DNA of 64,000 nucleotides from Lacrimispora sphenoides JCM 1415 (GTDB lineage: Bacteria; Bacillota; Clostridia; Lachnospirales; Lachnospiraceae). Positions 1 through 7,858 of the stretch are shown piece after piece; position 1 is the stretch's first letter; every line of letters starts with the position of its first letter. Where the stretch lies: the NCBI RefSeq assembly GCF_900105615.1, contig NZ_LT630003.1, positions 3,162,001 through 3,226,000 of the forward strand, given 5' to 3'. The position numbers were made by a program, and so were the translations under genes. The notes under the pieces were generated by a model. The model worked only from the letters and a program-made list of their open reading frames with translations, ran no database searches and had not been told where the DNA came from.

Positions 1-124
1 AAAAGAAGATAAAAAAGCCCGCCGCCATGACCAGATAGGTCCCATATTCCCCCTTCATCCCCTTTAACGAAACCGCTAAAAGCACTGCAACGATTCCTGT
101 TATGGCTATGGTCACTACGGTCAT
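1..124 (-). CDS. spoIIIAD: Stage III sporulation protein AD, N-terminal part (cut by window edge)
   Basis: Only the first 41 codons are inside the window. They begin with an ATG at 124, nine bases after spoIIIAC, and encode a hydrophobic N-terminus (MTVVTIAITGIVAVLLAVSL) with the start of a second membrane segment. SpoIIIAD is a small membrane subunit of the SpoIIIA-SpoIIQ channel that joins mother cell and forespore during engulfment. Identity rests mainly on its place after AA, AB and AC in the conserved spoIIIA order, plus the membrane pattern. The remaining spoIIIAE-AH genes should lie just outside the window. Confidence 0.9.
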   Translation of the reverse strand, partial: MTVVTIAITGIVAVLLAVSLKGMKGEYGTYLVMAAGFFIFF

Positions 125-132
125 ACACTCAC

Positions 133-327
133 CTACAATGCAAACAGATTTTTAATGGATTCAAATAACTGATAAATATAAGGCACCAGCCAGAACAGTA
201 CCAGGATCAGCCCCGCAAGGCTTGTTAAGAATGCCTGTTCTTCCCGTCCGCTGTGTTTTAAAACCTGGCAGATGACGGAAACCAGGATTCCAACTGCTGC
301 AATTTTAAAAATCAAATTGACTCCCAT
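133..327 (-). CDS. spoIIIAC: Stage III sporulation protein AC
   Basis: This 64-residue protein has two membrane segments (about residues 5-20 and 34-55) around a short charged loop with HSGREEQAF, the usual size and layout of SpoIIIAC. It is a membrane subunit of the SpoIIIA channel that keeps the engulfed forespore active. The ATG at 327 follows an AAGGAGG site overlapping the last codons of spoIIIAB, so the two genes are probably translationally coupled. It belongs to the minus-strand spoIIIA operon and is expected to be expressed only in the mother cell. Confidence 0.95.
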   Translation of the reverse strand: MGVNLIFKIAAVGILVSVICQVLKHSGREEQAFLTSLAGLILVLFWLVPYIYQLFESIKNLFAL

Positions 328-337
328 GCGATCCTCC

Positions 338-868
338 TTAATACATTACGATTGTTAGGAATAAACCGCCCATGATACCCAGACTGGTATAAAGGCGGCT
401 TTTTTCCTGCTTATGTTTTCTCAGATAACCGATTGTTAAGTCCAGCTGTTCCAGATATAAAAGGATATTCCGCTCCTGCATGTCCATGTCCAGGTAACCC
501 AGATGCTCCCCCAGACCTTTTAAATTCTGTTTGTCCTCTTTGGACAAGCAGACCTCCCTGGGAAGCTTGTCAATCTCCTCCTGCCAAATGGTATAAAAGG
601 TCTCTCCCTGTTGTCCGGAAAGTCTTTCCGACACGCTCTCAAACAAAACACCGATCTCGCCCCCAGCCTTTCTGCCGGTCCGTTCAAAGGCCTCAGTCAG
701 CGGGGAATTGGCATAAACAATCTCGCCTTTCAATAAAAAAATCATTTTTCTAAGCTTTTCTACCGTTCTTAAATGCTCGTTCCATTGGGCCGCCATAAAA
801 AATCCAAGGCCTGAGCATGATATAATGACCAGAATAGCTCCTATTATCCGCAGCCATGTATTATCCAT
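338..868 (-). CDS. spoIIIAB: Stage III sporulation protein AB
   Basis: The 176-residue product matches SpoIIIAB in length and layout: an N-terminal membrane segment (about 8-26), a long soluble helical middle with the typical ANSPLTEAF stretch, and a C-terminal membrane segment (about 160-175). SpoIIIAB resembles GspF-type platform proteins of type II secretion and is thought to anchor the channel ATPase SpoIIIAA. Its ATG overlaps the stop codon of spoIIIAA by 8 bases, indicating translational coupling within the operon. Confidence 0.94.
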   Translation of the reverse strand: MDNTWLRIIGAILVIISCSGLGFFMAAQWNEHLRTVEKLRKMIFLLKGEIVYANSPLTEAFERTGRKAGGEIGVLFESVSERLSGQQGETFYTIWQEEIDKLPREVCLSKEDKQNLKGLGEHLGYLDMDMQERNILLYLEQLDLTIGYLRKHKQEKSRLYTSLGIMGGLFLTIVMY

Positions 869-1874
869 AAGCTATGCACTCCTGCCTGTCCCACCGTATT
901 CCCATCTGATGTACCTGCGCCTTGTAGAGCTGCGTTCCCCTGGAATCATAGATCTGGTCGATGTTTCCGATCCTTCCTAAGTTGTTTAAGACCACATACC
1001 TCTCAAAGATCCGCTCCTCCACCAACTTTCTAAGAATCGGCTTCTGCTTTAAATCATCTATAGAGTTTCCGTGAACCGTGGCAATCAGCTTGCAGCCGCA
1101 GTTCATTACGTATTCCATTGCTTCCAGATCCTCCCGGCTCCCGATCTCGTCCACGGCGATCACTCTTGGGGACATGGTCCGTATCAGCATCATCATTCCT
1201 CTTGCCTTGGGACAGCAGTCCAAAATATCGGTACGGATTCCAAGTTCATTCTGAGGGATCCCCTGATAACAGGCCCCAATCTCAGAACGCTCATCAACCA
1301 CGCCCACGGTAAGGCCTGCATGCTCCTCAGAACCGTTGGAGACCTGACGGATCAAATCTCTCAGCAAAGTGGTCTTTCCGCACCTGGGAGGGGAAATGAT
1401 CAGCGTGTGATAGATTTCTCTCCCTTCCTCATAAAGATAGGGCAAAACCTCAGAGGCGCAGCCCTTTACCTGATGGGACAGCCTGACGTTGACAAAGGAT
1501 ATGTATTTCATGGCCTTAATTCCAGATTCGTCTAAAATGGTCTTTCCTGCGATTCCGATCCGGTGTCCTCCCTGAATGGTAATGAACCCCTGCTTCATCT
1601 CTTCTTCAAAAGCATAAAGAGAATAGTTACTCATGTACTCCATGGTTTCCTTAAGCTCATTTTTCGAGACGATATAGGCATCCTTTCCTTCCTTATTCAG
1701 AGAACCCTTAAGAGTCACATAATACTCCTCATTCCGGTATACCATTAAAAGAGGAGCTCCTACCCGGAGCCTGATTTCCTGAACCTCGTCAAAGTTAATT
1801 GTTACCCGGTTTAAAATTTCTCTTATGCTCCTGGAAAATATATTGATAAGCTCGTCTTTCCTCTCCACCTTCAT
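861..1874 (-). CDS. spoIIIAA: Stage III sporulation protein AA, secretion-type ATPase
   Basis: SpoIIIAA is the ATPase of the SpoIIIA-SpoIIQ channel and belongs to the VirB11/GspE secretion ATPases. The product shows a Walker A loop (PPRCGKTTLLRD), a Walker B region (RVIAVDEIG) and the family signature GGHRIGIAG. An in-frame ATG exists upstream at 1955, but the ATG at 1874 is preferred: it has a GAGGAGGG site directly upstream and gives 337 residues, the family length. The longer start would also place the putative sigma-E promoter inside the gene. It is the first gene of the operon. Confidence 0.94.
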   Translation of the reverse strand: MKVERKDELINIFSRSIREILNRVTINFDEVQEIRLRVGAPLLMVYRNEEYYVTLKGSLNKEGKDAYIVSKNELKETMEYMSNYSLYAFEEEMKQGFITIQGGHRIGIAGKTILDESGIKAMKYISFVNVRLSHQVKGCASEVLPYLYEEGREIYHTLIISPPRCGKTTLLRDLIRQVSNGSEEHAGLTVGVVDERSEIGACYQGIPQNELGIRTDILDCCPKARGMMMLIRTMSPRVIAVDEIGSREDLEAMEYVMNCGCKLIATVHGNSIDDLKQKPILRKLVEERIFERYVVLNNLGRIGNIDQIYDSRGTQLYKAQVHQMGIRWDRQECIAYG

Positions 1875-1889
1875 CCCTCCTCTTACCTC

Positions 1890-1918
1890 AATATATGTGT
1901 GGTGGGACAAATTATGAC
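1890..1918 (-). promoter_or_regulatory. Putative sigma-E promoter of the spoIIIA operon
   Basis: On the minus strand GTCATAA (1912-1918) and CATATATT (1890-1897) are separated by 14 bases, about 15 bases upstream of the spoIIIAA ATG. This resembles the mother-cell sigma-E promoter pattern (-35 near ATATT, -10 CATAnnnT). spoIIIA operons are known to be sigma-E dependent in Bacilli and Clostridia. The match is by eye. Confidence 0.5.
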
Positions 1919-1964
1919 TGAAAAACTTCTGACTTCCTGAAAGGCATTCCGGCACGCTGCTGCA

Positions 1965-2015
1965 TAAAAAAAGAGCTTATTCCCGATGATTCTGACGAAG
2001 CATCTGAATAAGCTC
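1965..2015 (-). terminator. Intrinsic terminator after the NlpC/P60 gene
   Basis: A 10-bp perfect stem (arms 1973-1982 and 2006-2015) is followed on the minus strand by a run of seven or eight T. It sits 21 bases downstream of the NlpC/P60 stop codon and separates that gene from the spoIIIA operon. Confidence 0.85.
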
Positions 2016-2035
2016 AAAGATAATCTTATTATTAT

Positions 2036-2581
2036 TTAATTCCCTAATATTCTTCTGACTGAAACAATTGTCATAAAATCCACAGAGGATATTTTAATCC
2101 CATCCTTTGGGCCGCTTGCATGGATCAACTGATTCTGCCCTATGTAAATACCGGTATGTCCTATGTAATATACTATATCGCCGGGCCGGGCATTTTCGAT
2201 TCCGCCCACATCAAATCCAGCTTCTCCCTGGGCTTCAGAGGTCCTTGGGAGGCTTATGCCAAATTGATTATAAACGCTTAGCACAAATCCGGAACAGTCG
2301 GCACCTGATGTAAGGCTTGTCCCTCCATATACATAGGGGTTTCCAAGAAACTGTTTTGCAAAAGCCACAACCTGTTCTCCTGTACCTGTGTAAACTTCCG
2401 GCGCTGACTGGGAAAAGTCTTTCCCCCCGCCGGCTCCAGGGCCAATCTGCTGCTCAAAGGGCGGCGGAGCCACAATGGGAATTACCGCGTTGGCGGCCAT
2501 ATCTGCTTTGGCAGTAAAACTATTCGCGGCCATAAATACCAGACCTGTAAACAGGGTTGCGATCCACCTTTTTCTCTGCAT
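2036..2581 (-). CDS. Secreted NlpC/P60 cell-wall hydrolase
   Basis: The 181-residue protein has an N-terminal signal peptide (hydrophobic about 6-20, AKA cleavage motif near residue 26), a short low-complexity linker, and a C-terminal NlpC/P60 domain. The catalytic cysteine lies in GADCSGF (Cys96) and the histidine in GHTGIY (His142). Such enzymes cleave gamma-D-Glu-diamino acid bonds in peptidoglycan peptides. The ATG at 2581 is chosen because it has an AGGAG site eight bases upstream and begins the signal peptide; the longer in-frame start would overlap the upstream gene. No SH3 or LysM wall-binding domain is visible. Confidence 0.88.
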   Translation of the reverse strand: MQRKRWIATLFTGLVFMAANSFTAKADMAANAVIPIVAPPPFEQQIGPGAGGGKDFSQSAPEVYTGTGEQVVAFAKQFLGNPYVYGGTSLTSGADCSGFVLSVYNQFGISLPRTSEAQGEAGFDVGGIENARPGDIVYYIGHTGIYIGQNQLIHASGPKDGIKISSVDFMTIVSVRRILGN

Positions 2582-2606
2582 TGTTTTTTCTCCTGATATG
2601 ATATCG

Positions 2607-3146
2607 TTATATGCCCATATCCGCTGCATCTTCGGATAAGAACCTGTGGTATGTGGCGTGATTTCCATGAAATTTAATATAGTACCGGTAATTATCCATT
2701 GAGGAATCCTCAAAAAATATAATGTAATCGAAATCTTCTTCCTGGGATTTTATACAGATAACCTTGCCGTCGGCGAATTTATGAAAAACTTTCAGGATCT
2801 CCTCCAGGGTCGTATTGGGTTTTTCTACGGTTTCAATGAATTCTTTTAAGAAGCCATTGTCTTTTTTATGGTGATATACGTATTCTATGCCTTCCTGGGG
2901 AATCTCAAAGCAAAAGCGTTCCTGACTTTTTGTGATCCTGATGTCTCCCAGACGCTCCTTCACATATTCCTTAAAACCTTCCATGGCTGCTCTTGTTTCC
3001 TGTGGAGAGCCTTCGTGGATTTTCAGGATGTTCACCAGAGCACGTTCGGGGTAATAGAAGCGAATAGGTTCTTTTTCGTATCCTAATTTTATCTGTACTT
3101 CTTTTATTGAATTAATGAGCATCTGCTCCAGTGCACGATATTGCAT
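2607..3146 (-). CDS. DUF3877 family protein
   Basis: This 179-residue soluble protein matches the DUF3877 family as I know it from Lachnospiraceae, with the N-terminal pattern KLGYEKEPIRFYYPE. No catalytic motif or membrane segment is visible and the function is unknown. Two upstream in-frame ATGs (3215, 3164) are rejected. The first lies upstream of the predicted transcription start of the strong promoter at 3187-3215, and the second has no good ribosome site, whereas 3146 follows TGGAGTG. The NlpC gene starts 25 bases downstream and is probably co-transcribed. Confidence 0.75.
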   Translation of the reverse strand: MQYRALEQMLINSIKEVQIKLGYEKEPIRFYYPERALVNILKIHEGSPQETRAAMEGFKEYVKERLGDIRITKSQERFCFEIPQEGIEYVYHHKKDNGFLKEFIETVEKPNTTLEEILKVFHKFADGKVICIKSQEEDFDYIIFFEDSSMDNYRYYIKFHGNHATYHRFLSEDAADMGI

Positions 3147-3186
3147 TTTTATCACTCCAGTCATTTTCCAATCATGTCCATATAAA

Positions 3187-3215
3187 ATTATACTGTTACA
3201 GATGGGACATGTCAA
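3187..3215 (-). promoter_or_regulatory. Strong sigma-A promoter for DUF3877-NlpC
   Basis: Minus strand TTGACA (3210-3215) and TATAAT (3187-3192) are both perfect consensus boxes separated by 17 bases. The expected transcription start near 3180 leaves a leader of about 35 bases before the ATG at 3146. Between this promoter and the ahpF terminator (3216-3449) I see no gene or convincing structure. Confidence 0.85.
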
Positions 3216-3449
3216 GGTTTCGGGTAGTAACTTTAAACCAACCTGCCCGCTTGACAGGGTTTGGCTTAGGTGCTTCCAATTCCAAGGGCGGGCTTCCGGA
3301 CAAGCACTCTGATAATATAATATGCGACGGCTAGGCTTAATCCAGCTTTCGGCTCTATGTTTAAGTATATTATATGTCTTCCTGTAACATTTATCAAAAA
3401 GCTATTAACCGCAGTGCTAAGCAGTCAAAATGTAACCAGAGAGTAAAAT

Positions 3450-3492
3450 GAAACCCATGAAACACACATAAAAAGTGGGTTTCATGGGTTTC
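3450..3492 (-). terminator. Terminator after ahpF
   Basis: A perfect 14-bp inverted repeat (arms 3450-3463 and 3479-3492) lies 14 bases beyond the ahpF stop codon. The T-tract on the minus strand is weak, so it could also act as a processing or stabilising hairpin. Confidence 0.65.
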
Positions 3493-3505
3493 ACCTTACT
3501 CAAAG

Positions 3506-5035
3506 TCAATTTCGAATCAAATAATCAAAAGCACTTAAAGCTGCGCTCGCTCCGGATCCCATTGAGATCACTATCTGCTTATAAACGCTGTCCGTGCAGT
3601 CTCCTGCTGCAAAAACTCCTGGTAAGCTGGTTGCATTGTGGTTATCAACAATAATCTCACCAATGCGGTTGCGTTCAATCGTATCCCCCAGCCAGTCTGT
3701 ATTGGCTATAAGACCGATCTGAACAAATACTCCTTGCAAATCCATATGATGGACTGCTCCGGATTCGCGCTCCATATAGGTGATGCCGTTTACCTTATCA
3801 GTACCGGTAATTTCTTTCGTTTGTACATTCTTTAATACTGTTACATTAGGAAGACTGTAAAGGCGCTTCTGCAGGATCGCATCTGCCTTCAGCTCAGGCA
3901 TAAATTCAAACACCGTTACATGACTGGCAATTCCCGCAAGGTCAATAGCGGCTTCTATGCCGGAATTACCGCCTCCGATTACTGCCACCTGCTTTCCTTT
4001 ATAAAGAGGTCCGTCACAATGGGGACAATAAGCAACCCCCTTGTTCTTAAATTCCTCCTCACCCGGTATCCCGACATTTCTCCAACGGGCACCTGTGGAA
4101 AGGATCACTGCCTTGCTTTTTAAGACAGCGCCGTTTTCCAGTTCCACCTCAATGAGTTCTTTTCTTTCCAGGCGCCTGGCGCGCTGTGCACTCATAATAT
4201 CCACATCATAATTACTAACATGCTGCTCCAGGATTTCTGCTAATCTGGGACCTTCGGTATATCCGACGCTGATCAGATTCTCAATTCCCAGCGTCTCTCT
4301 TACCTGACCGCCGAAGCGTTCCGCAACAATCCCTGTGCGTATGCCTTTGCGCGCCGCGTAAATGGCTGCACTGGCTCCCGCGGGACCGCCTCCGATTACA
4401 AGTATATCATACGGCTCTTTCTTCTCAAACTCTGACATATCAGGCCCGCTGCCTAATTTTCCAAGAATCTCTTCCAGTGTCATGCGCCCGCTGCCAAAAA
4501 ACTCACCATTTAGTAAAACCGTTGGTACAGCCATAATATTTTTGCTCTCCGCCTCTTCTTTAAAGGCGGCACCGTCAATCATCGTATGGGTAATGCCAGG
4601 ATTTAAAATGCTCATTAGGTTAAGGGCCTGAACCACCTCCGGGCAATTATGACAGCTTAAGCTGATGTAGGTTTCAAAATGGTACTCGCCCTTGATACTC
4701 TTCACCTGGTCAATTAGTTTACCGTCAACTTTGGGGGCTCTTCCGCTTACCTGTAAAAGAGCCAGTACAAGAGAAGTAAATTCATGGCCCAAAGGGATGC
4801 CTGCAAAAGTGACCCCAAAGTCTTCTTCCATTCGGTTAATGGTAAAGCTGGGTGTTCTGGGCAGTTTTACCTGTTCTGTCTTTATTCTCGGTGACAGTGC
4901 GGTCAGCTCATCGATCAGAGCCGTCATGTCCTTTGATATACTGTCAGATCCTGCACTGATTTTGATCAGCACATCGTTTTCCAGAAGCTGGAGATACTCA
5001 GCCAGTTGTTTCTTTATTTCAGTATCCAGCATCAT
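3506..5035 (-). CDS. ahpF: Alkyl hydroperoxide reductase subunit F (NADH:peroxiredoxin disulfide reductase)
   Basis: This 509-residue flavoprotein passes electrons from NAD(P)H to AhpC. It shows the full AhpF layout: an N-terminal tandem thioredoxin-like domain with a CHNC redox pair (Cys128/Cys131), an FAD-binding loop (VIGGGPAGASAA, about 213-224), a second redox pair CPHC (Cys337/Cys340), an NAD(P)H-binding loop (VIGGGNSGIEAA) and the C-terminal FAD motif GVFAAGDCTD. The AAGGAG site lies seven bases before the double ATG at 5035. It follows ahpC by 12 bases, so the two form one operon against peroxides. Confidence 0.95.
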   Translation of the reverse strand: MMLDTEIKKQLAEYLQLLENDVLIKISAGSDSISKDMTALIDELTALSPRIKTEQVKLPRTPSFTINRMEEDFGVTFAGIPLGHEFTSLVLALLQVSGRAPKVDGKLIDQVKSIKGEYHFETYISLSCHNCPEVVQALNLMSILNPGITHTMIDGAAFKEEAESKNIMAVPTVLLNGEFFGSGRMTLEEILGKLGSGPDMSEFEKKEPYDILVIGGGPAGASAAIYAARKGIRTGIVAERFGGQVRETLGIENLISVGYTEGPRLAEILEQHVSNYDVDIMSAQRARRLERKELIEVELENGAVLKSKAVILSTGARWRNVGIPGEEEFKNKGVAYCPHCDGPLYKGKQVAVIGGGNSGIEAAIDLAGIASHVTVFEFMPELKADAILQKRLYSLPNVTVLKNVQTKEITGTDKVNGITYMERESGAVHHMDLQGVFVQIGLIANTDWLGDTIERNRIGEIIVDNHNATSLPGVFAAGDCTDSVYKQIVISMGSGASAALSAFDYLIRN

Positions 5036-5047
5036 AATCTTTACTCC

Positions 5048-5611
5048 TTAAATTTTTCCTACCAGATCAAGGCTTGGTTTCAGTGTGGCTCCGCCCTCTT
5101 TCCATTTTGCCGGGCAAACTTCACCGGGATTCTTTCTAACGTACTGGGCAGCCTTGATCTTATCAATAAGAATATTTGCATCACGGCCAATGTTTCCGGC
5201 ATTGATCTCTACCGACTGAATGATGCCGTCCGGGTCAACGATAAAAGTACCGCGGTCTGCAAGTCCATCTGCTTCGATCAGTACATCAAAATTGCGGGAA
5301 ATTGTATGAGAAGGGTCTCCAATCATAACATAAGTCAGCTTACGTATAGCCTCTGAATTGTCATGCCAAGCCTTGTGGGTATAATGAGTATCCGTAGATA
5401 CGGAATAAACTTCCGCTCCCAGATTCTTAAATGTCTCATAATTGTTCTGCAGATCTTCCAGTTCTGTCGGGCAAACAAACGTGAAATCCGCAGGATAAAA
5501 GCAGATGATGCTCCACTTGCCCTTAAAATCTTCCTCTGTGACCTCTACAAATTTTCCGTTGTGATAAGCCTGCGCCTTGAATGGTTTTACTTCGGTTCCG
5601 ATTAATGACAT
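5048..5611 (-). CDS. ahpC: Peroxiredoxin AhpC
   Basis: The product is a typical 2-Cys peroxiredoxin of 187 residues. The peroxidatic cysteine is in DFTFVCPTE (Cys47) and the resolving cysteine in GEVCPAKW (Cys166). It reduces hydrogen peroxide and organic hydroperoxides in the cytoplasm and is recycled by the adjacent AhpF. An AGGAGG site precedes the ATG. The gene heads the ahpCF operon and carries an unusually structured leader of about 185 bases and a Fur/PerR-like box over its promoter. Confidence 0.97.
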   Translation of the reverse strand: MSLIGTEVKPFKAQAYHNGKFVEVTEEDFKGKWSIICFYPADFTFVCPTELEDLQNNYETFKNLGAEVYSVSTDTHYTHKAWHDNSEAIRKLTYVMIGDPSHTISRNFDVLIEADGLADRGTFIVDPDGIIQSVEINAGNIGRDANILIDKIKAAQYVRKNPGEVCPAKWKEGGATLKPSLDLVGKI

Positions 5612-5671
5612 AATGAATTACCTCCTATGATTTTTATATTTTGATTTTATGTTAACTTATCAGGATTTTCC

Positions 5672-5743
5672 GCTGTTTCTATGGGCGGAAATTGTACTTT
5701 TTTCCGTGGAGGCCAGGCCCCCGCGAAAACAGCTGTATGGCTG
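5672..5743 (-). promoter_or_regulatory. Structured 5' leader of ahpC (candidate regulatory RNA)
   Basis: Within the ahpC untranslated leader three helices can be drawn. P1 pairs 5672-5678 with 5727-5733 (7 bp). A hairpin pairs 5686-5691 with 5701-5706 (6 bp perfect). A second hairpin pairs 5708-5712 with 5718-5722 (5 bp with one G-U). Together they form a three-way junction. An alternative hairpin pairs 5730-5733 with 5740-5743 and would compete with P1. I do not recognise a known riboswitch class; the function is inferred only from foldability. Confidence 0.4.
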
Positions 5744-5802
5744 CGTGTTGGTTCTGATATATGGAAAGCGAAATAAGAATATCCGCTTCACCTTATTGAT
5801 AA

Positions 5803-5831
5803 ATAATATCAGTAATAATTATCATTATCAA
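5803..5831 (-). promoter_or_regulatory. ahpCF promoter overlapped by a Fur/PerR-like box
   Basis: Minus strand TTGATA (5826-5831) and TATTAT (5803-5808) are spaced by 17 bases and would start transcription near 5796. The segment 5812-5829 lies between and over these boxes. It reads on the minus strand as a near match (16 of 18 positions) to the classic Fur 19-mer, so a Fur-family repressor such as PerR would occlude the polymerase. The rest of 5832-5973 is AT-rich with no gene. Confidence 0.6.
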
Positions 5832-5973
5832 CTACGTTTATAATATAATATTATTCCCTGATTGTCAAGAGGCTTTTCCAAAAATATCAATTCTTTTTAA
5901 TTCTTTAATCAATACATAGGATATGTAATTGCGAAACTTATAAGACCTTTCTTGTTTTATACTTAATTTCTGC

Positions 5974-6011
5974 TTGACGTTACACACTCTGTAATGTTAC
6001 AATACATGTAA
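5974..6011 (+). promoter_or_regulatory. Promoter with two tandem palindromic operators for the regulator-MFS pair
   Basis: TTGACG (5974-5979) and TACAAT (5998-6003) form a promoter with an 18-base spacer. Two perfect copies of TTACA-N5-TGTAA occupy 5980-5994 and 5997-6011, centred 17 bases apart, one in the spacer and one over the -10 box. This placement is what an autorepressing winged-helix regulator would use, and the regulator gene starts 31 bases downstream. Confidence 0.7.
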
Positions 6012-6042
6012 TGATATCACAGGGATAAGGAGAAAAAAGAAT

Positions 6043-6618
6043 ATGGAGAAAATTACATTATCTACAAAAAAGGAACTGGAAATCTACATGAATCCTGTTA
6101 GGCAGAAGCTTCTTAGATTATTGGGACGGTCCAAAATCCCCATGACACCCAAGCAGCTTTCAGAAAAACTGGAGATATCCCCTTCCAGTGTCCAGCATCA
6201 TATTAAAAAACTAAGCTCGCTGGGAGTCGTGGAATTGGATCATACAGAAATGATCAACGGAATTACCGCCAGATATTACAAACCTACCTATGTCAATGTC
6301 CAGATTGGACTGGATCATCCCGATGAGAACAATATGCAGAAGGAAGTTCTGGTACAGGAACAGATTGCCGGAACCTATGAGGGATTTCTGGCTCAGAAAA
6401 AGAAGTATCTGGAACGGTATGATTCTACCGATCCGGAAAGTACATGGAATTTAGGAGATATCTTAACCGGTGTCATACATCTGTCTGAGGGAGAAGGCAA
6501 AGAGCTTTTGATGATGATCACGGATTATTTAGACCGGCACGCCTTTCCTTCTGCAGAAAAATCCCCCTGGGAATATGCGTTTATTCTATACAATGCAGAG
6601 GAGAATCATTATGAGTAA
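6043..6618 (+). CDS. Winged-helix transcriptional regulator (ArsR-like)
   Basis: The 191-residue protein has an N-terminal winged helix (about residues 15-70, MNPVRQKLLRLLGRSKIPMT followed by the recognition region SSVQHHIKKLSSLGVVEL), as in ArsR-type HTH_20 regulators. An uncharacterised helical C-terminal half is probably the effector or dimer domain. No metal-binding cysteine cluster is visible, so it is unlikely to be a metal sensor. An AAGGAG site precedes the ATG. It overlaps the MFS gene by 8 bases and probably represses both genes through the two operators in its promoter; the inducer is unknown. Confidence 0.8.
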   Translation: MEKITLSTKKELEIYMNPVRQKLLRLLGRSKIPMTPKQLSEKLEISPSSVQHHIKKLSSLGVVELDHTEMINGITARYYKPTYVNVQIGLDHPDENNMQKEVLVQEQIAGTYEGFLAQKKKYLERYDSTDPESTWNLGDILTGVIHLSEGEGKELLMMITDYLDRHAFPSAEKSPWEYAFILYNAEENHYE

Positions 6619-7858
6619 TGGAAAGCAGCTGACTATTTTTCTCAATTATGTATCCTTGGGAATCCTTCTGCCGGTGCTTAATTTAATTCTTTTAAACCGG
6701 GGAGCCGATCTAAAGACTCTGCCGCTTTTGATCGCTTCCTATTCTGCTGCGGTACTTTGCTTTGAACTGCCCAGCGGAATCTGCGCAGATTTGTACGGAC
6801 GGAAGACTGTTTTCCTTATTTCCGGCGCATGCCAGATCCTGTCCCTGATCCTGCTTCTGTTTGCTGACAACTGGATTTGGCTGCTGTTTTACATTCTTCT
6901 TAATGGGATCAGCAGAGCCTTTTCTACCGGAAGCCTGGATGCCCTCATCGTGGATCAGGCTCTGCAGGAAAAGGGAGAAGCTTGTCTTCCTGCAATCGCT
7001 GCCCGCCTTGGGATTCTGGAAGAAGCCGGGCTTGCGGCCGGCTGTATCCTTGGCGGCTTTCTTTCCTGTATAGGAGATTCTTTCACCGGAAATATATTGA
7101 CCCGCGGCGTATTTACAGCAGTTACCTTCATGCTCTGTCTGTTTTGCATCCGGGAAGATAAAATCTGCGGCCGCCGGGGAGAAAGGATTCCCCTCACGAA
7201 GCATGTAAAGAGAGGCGTAAAAATAGTCCTGTCAAAACAGGACTTCCCTTTGATTCTGGCAGGTATGCTGTTTACCGGTTTTTTCCTTATCTCCATTGAA
7301 ACCTACTGGCAGCCGGCTTATCTTAAGATTTCAAATCATACGGAAAGAACCTGGGTTCTGGGTATACTGTCCTTTGCCGGATTCTTACTGGCAGCGATGG
7401 GAAATTCCTTCTGTCAAAGGCTGCTGAAGAAATTTCCCGGCCGCCAATGGCGGATTTACAGCATCAGCCGGTTATTCCTTGGCTGTGCCCTCCTTGTTCT
7501 GGCTCTTCATAAAAATGTATGGCTCTTTATCCTGGGATACGGAAGTATTTATCTCCTCCTCGGAACCGGAAGTGTAGCTGAAAACACCCTGATCAACCAA
7601 TATACTCCAGGATATTTCAGAGCAAGTGTTCTTTCTCTCGGTTCTTTTCTTCTGCAGGCAGGCTCCATGTGTGCGTCCTTTTTTTGCAGTCTGTTTGTAG
7701 ACCGGATTGCTATATCTGGGTTATGGCTGACTGCAGGAGTATTATTGATCGGATATACCATTTTTATGACTTTGTTTCTTCTGGCAAAAAGGACCGGATC
7801 AGGCGAGAAAAGGCTGGAAAAGCAGGACTTTAAATCATATGATACTGAATCATCTTAA
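6611..7858 (+). CDS. MFS transporter, probable exporter
   Basis: The product of about 415 residues has roughly twelve membrane segments. It carries the MFS signature between segments 2 and 3 (GICADLYGRKTVFLISG), so it belongs to the major facilitator superfamily. The ATG at 6611 is preferred over an upstream in-frame ATG (6575) because GAGGAG lies seven bases before it; this gives an 8-base overlap with the regulator gene. Coupling to a dedicated repressor suggests inducible efflux of a toxic compound. The last 29 bases overlap tail-to-tail with the DUF1062 gene on the other strand. Confidence 0.85.
   Translation: MSNGKQLTIFLNYVSLGILLPVLNLILLNRGADLKTLPLLIASYSAAVLCFELPSGICADLYGRKTVFLISGACQILSLILLLFADNWIWLLFYILLNGISRAFSTGSLDALIVDQALQEKGEACLPAIAARLGILEEAGLAAGCILGGFLSCIGDSFTGNILTRGVFTAVTFMLCLFCIREDKICGRRGERIPLTKHVKRGVKIVLSKQDFPLILAGMLFTGFFLISIETYWQPAYLKISNHTERTWVLGILSFAGFLLAAMGNSFCQRLLKKFPGRQWRIYSISRLFLGCALLVLALHKNVWLFILGYGSIYLLLGTGSVAENTLINQYTPGYFRASVLSLGSFLLQAGSMCASFFCSLFVDRIAISGLWLTAGVLLIGYTIFMTLFLLAKRTGSGEKRLEKQDFKSYDTESS

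Noticed and set aside
3147..3215. Longer start (ATG 3215) for the DUF3877 gene
   Set aside because: It lies upstream of the predicted transcription start of the consensus promoter at 3187-3215, so it would not be in the mRNA.
3216..3449. Search for a gene or RNA between the DUF3877 promoter and the ahpF terminator
   Set aside because: Only imperfect inverted segments were found; nothing consistent enough to report.
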